DNA of 64,000 nucleotides from Parachlamydiaceae bacterium. Its GTDB lineage: Bacteria > Chlamydiota > Chlamydiia > Chlamydiales > Parachlamydiaceae. Below the pieces are notes generated by a model that ran no database searches, was not told the origin of the DNA, and was given only the letters and a program-made list of their open reading frames with translations. Positions 62,654-64,000 of this stretch are shown one piece after another. Positions within the stretch are counted from its first letter, which is position 1. Each line of letters opens with the position of its first letter. Location of the stretch: NCBI GenBank assembly GCA_013821265.1, contig JACDHD010000002.1:1-64000 (forward strand), in the 5' to 3' direction. Both the position numbers and the translations under genes were made by a program.

Positions 62654-63907
62654 ATGGTTTCCCCTACAGGACCTAAAAGCATCGATGACGCCTTTATTGA
62701 ATGGAATCGCAGCCATCGACCCAAAGATCAGTTGATGCCAAAACGAACGGCTGAGCTGGGAAAGACGATCTTTGTTCGTTACTCGCAGGAGAGGGGCTTT
62801 TGGATCGAAAAACAGACGAAAACAGAGGCTTTTGCAGCTTTTTGCGCCAAACCTCTTCGATTACTTCATGTGCTGTCTCCGGAGCCTACTCTTGGTGACG
62901 CACAGCAAAAGCAGTTGCAAAATCTTCTTACGGCCTACAATCGAGCTTCAAACTCTTTAGATACAAAAGATACCGAAGAAGTCGTTCAAATCAAAGCAGC
63001 ACGACTGAGAGCCATTTATGGGGCAGAGTATGCTAATGCTTATGCGATATTGATGTCTCCTAACGCAGACGAAAAATCGATTGCAGCTATTCGCCCGGAT
63101 TTAGAGCGTATTCTTGCCATTAGGGGAACCTATGGGATTGGTTCTTTTGGAGAGGATTTAGACGTAAACAATGACGTCTTAAATTTCGATGTTGTAGCAA
63201 GGGACGCGATTACTCAGTACTATGCTCAGTTGCAAAAAGATGTGTTTAAGGATAAAAAACTTCCTAAGTCACTTTTTCGTGAGCTGCTTAAAGCGATCGA
63301 TGTATTTCATCTTTTTCATGCGAAAATGTTGGATTTTTCCGGATTATCTCCTCACCAAAATATTTTTGAGGGTTTCAATTCAACACAGGCTTGTGCCTCA
63401 ATTTTGGACGATTTAATTGCTTTTCAAAGTGAAAAAGGGGAATCCTTACCGAAAGAAGAGGCTATCCGTTTGGCGTGGGTTATTGATAGTTTGCACTTTG
63501 CAGCAACGCTCACTCCGGAGATTGAAGAGGCCACGAAAGATAAAAGCGCAGCAGCAAAAAAAATCTCCGAAAAGCTGCAAGAGCTTGCAAAGCAACAAAC
63601 TGGTGGGAGCATGATAATGACAGGGGGATATGCCACTCATGCGATCCTATACAAGATTGAGCCGGTTCAACCGGTATCTGAGGGCAGTCCCGTGACCTTT
63701 AAACTCAGTCTTATCAATACCGGCGCAGGTGTGACTAACGTTAGTAGCGAGTTTGTAGTCAAGAAACTGTCCTTATTTAGCTTGGGGGCCATGGGTGCTA
63801 GAGCGTCGTCAGCGCCGCCTAAAAGCAAAACAAATTACTCCGCTTTAAAACGTGTTCATAGGTTGACAAAAGGCAGACATTGTGATACACTGACAATAAA
63901 CGGATGA
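62654..63907 (+). CDS. Accessory protein, possibly C-terminally truncated
   Basis: This 417-residue soluble protein was assigned to no known family. A helical body (about 75-310) is followed by GGYATHAILYKIEP and FKLSLINTGAG near residues 323-355, reminiscent of a GHA...YNTGAG pattern in large chlamydial proteins. After NTGAG the sequence loses that character, and the last about 50 codons overlap a promoter for the next gene. TTGAGGTG precedes the ATG. The tail may be foreign sequence joined when the toxin-like gene was acquired. A host-directed role is only a guess from its shared promoter-like string. Confidence 0.55.
   Translation: MVSPTGPKSIDDAFIEWNRSHRPKDQLMPKRTAELGKTIFVRYSQERGFWIEKQTKTEAFAAFCAKPLRLLHVLSPEPTLGDAQQKQLQNLLTAYNRASNSLDTKDTEEVVQIKAARLRAIYGAEYANAYAILMSPNADEKSIAAIRPDLERILAIRGTYGIGSFGEDLDVNNDVLNFDVVARDAITQYYAQLQKDVFKDKKLPKSLFRELLKAIDVFHLFHAKMLDFSGLSPHQNIFEGFNSTQACASILDDLIAFQSEKGESLPKEEAIRLAWVIDSLHFAATLTPEIEEATKDKSAAAKKISEKLQELAKQQTGGSMIMTGGYATHAILYKIEPVQPVSEGSPVTFKLSLINTGAGVTNVSSEFVVKKLSLFSLGAMGARASSAPPKSKTNYSALKRVHRLTKGRHCDTLTING
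63863..63891 (+). promoter_or_regulatory. Promoter of the BrnT-like gene
   Basis: TTGACA (63863-63868) and TACACT (63886-63891) are exactly 17 bases apart. The promoter lies inside the end of the preceding open frame, 24 bases before the ATG at 63915. Confidence 0.55.
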
Positions 63908-63914
63908 GAGAAAA

Positions 63915-64000
63915 ATGTCTGTCTATACGTTCTCGCCAGAAAAAAATGCTAAGCTCATTGACGAACGCAGTATAAGTTTTGAAGAAATAATTGCTGCAAT
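63915..64000 (+). CDS. BrnT-like / DUF4258-like toxin, start of gene
   Basis: Only 28 codons are in the window: MSVYTFSPEKNAKLIDERSI then SFEEIIAA. The pattern of F-x-P-E-K-N...R-x-I-S-F-E-E is typical of BrnT-like toxins. Its partner antitoxin gene would lie downstream, outside the window. It has its own good promoter. Confidence 0.6.
   Translation, partial: MSVYTFSPEKNAKLIDERSISFEEIIAA

Overview
The window looks like chromosome from a member of the phylum Chlamydiae, most likely an amoeba-associated 'environmental' lineage rather than Chlamydiaceae. Support comes from an nqrB-C-D-E block, the gene order sppA-polA-coaE-rho-conserved protein (from memory, the order also seen in Chlamydia), chlamydia-type transporters, and several bacterial proteins with eukaryote-like U-box, RING-H2 and possible F-box domains. 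The genus cannot be fixed from sequence alone. Genes are dense, but many intergenic gaps hold structured repeats. No rRNA or tRNA gene was seen; tmRNA is present.

Layout. 1-1.4 kb: a tandem GNAT acetyltransferase gene flanked by inverted palindromic repeats. 1.4-4.1 kb: two tandem paralogues with an F-box-like N-terminus and a ChaN/TIKI-like domain. 4.3-12.8 kb: a peptide-export locus of the NHLM bacteriocin type (second ABC transporter, TolC-like channel, HlyD-like adaptor, C39 peptidase/ABC transporter). Opposite the peptidase gene lies an unlisted 54-residue double-glycine precursor with its own ribosome binding site, candidate promoter and terminator. 13-13.9 kb: the 3' remnant of a group II intron and a repeat element. 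13.9-18.6 kb: nqrBCDE followed by hemF. 19-23.3 kb: a giant AsmA/TamB-like protein. 23.7-32 kb: methylcitrate-cycle genes (prpD, prpC, prpB) interleaved with enoyl-CoA hydratase, hydroxyacyl-CoA dehydrogenase, an SCP2-type thiolase and a ComB-like phosphatase. 32.4-40.9 kb: M16C protease, pssA, rmuC, a PAP2 phosphatase, a LexA-like protein lacking its catalytic serine, a U-box protein and a Nudix protein. 41-46.8 kb: a decayed gene, a dicarboxylate/amino-acid symporter, mnmA, a DUF3309 miniprotein and two proteins with paired membrane segments reminiscent of Inc proteins. 47-55.1 kb: sppA-polA-coaE-rho, a conserved protein and an alanine/glycine symporter. 55.4-64 kb: accessory genes, a type II toxin-antitoxin pair, DAHP synthase, a lipoprotein and tmRNA. 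Downstream of tmRNA come a TetR remnant, MepB-like, YjdF-like and RING-H2 genes, a possibly truncated effector-like gene and the start of a BrnT-like toxin gene.

How it fits together. The core parts supply sodium-pumping respiration, propionyl-CoA disposal and beta-oxidation, phospholipid synthesis, DNA replication and repair, and ribosome rescue. The accessory parts point to life inside eukaryotic cells (ubiquitin-pathway mimics) and to secretion of a small processed peptide. The strongest candidate for a new system is the export locus with its short precursor. A second theme is a network of intergenic stem-loop repeats that share the terminal motif GAGACAATTGCATAAGTC and often sit directly at gene 3' ends.
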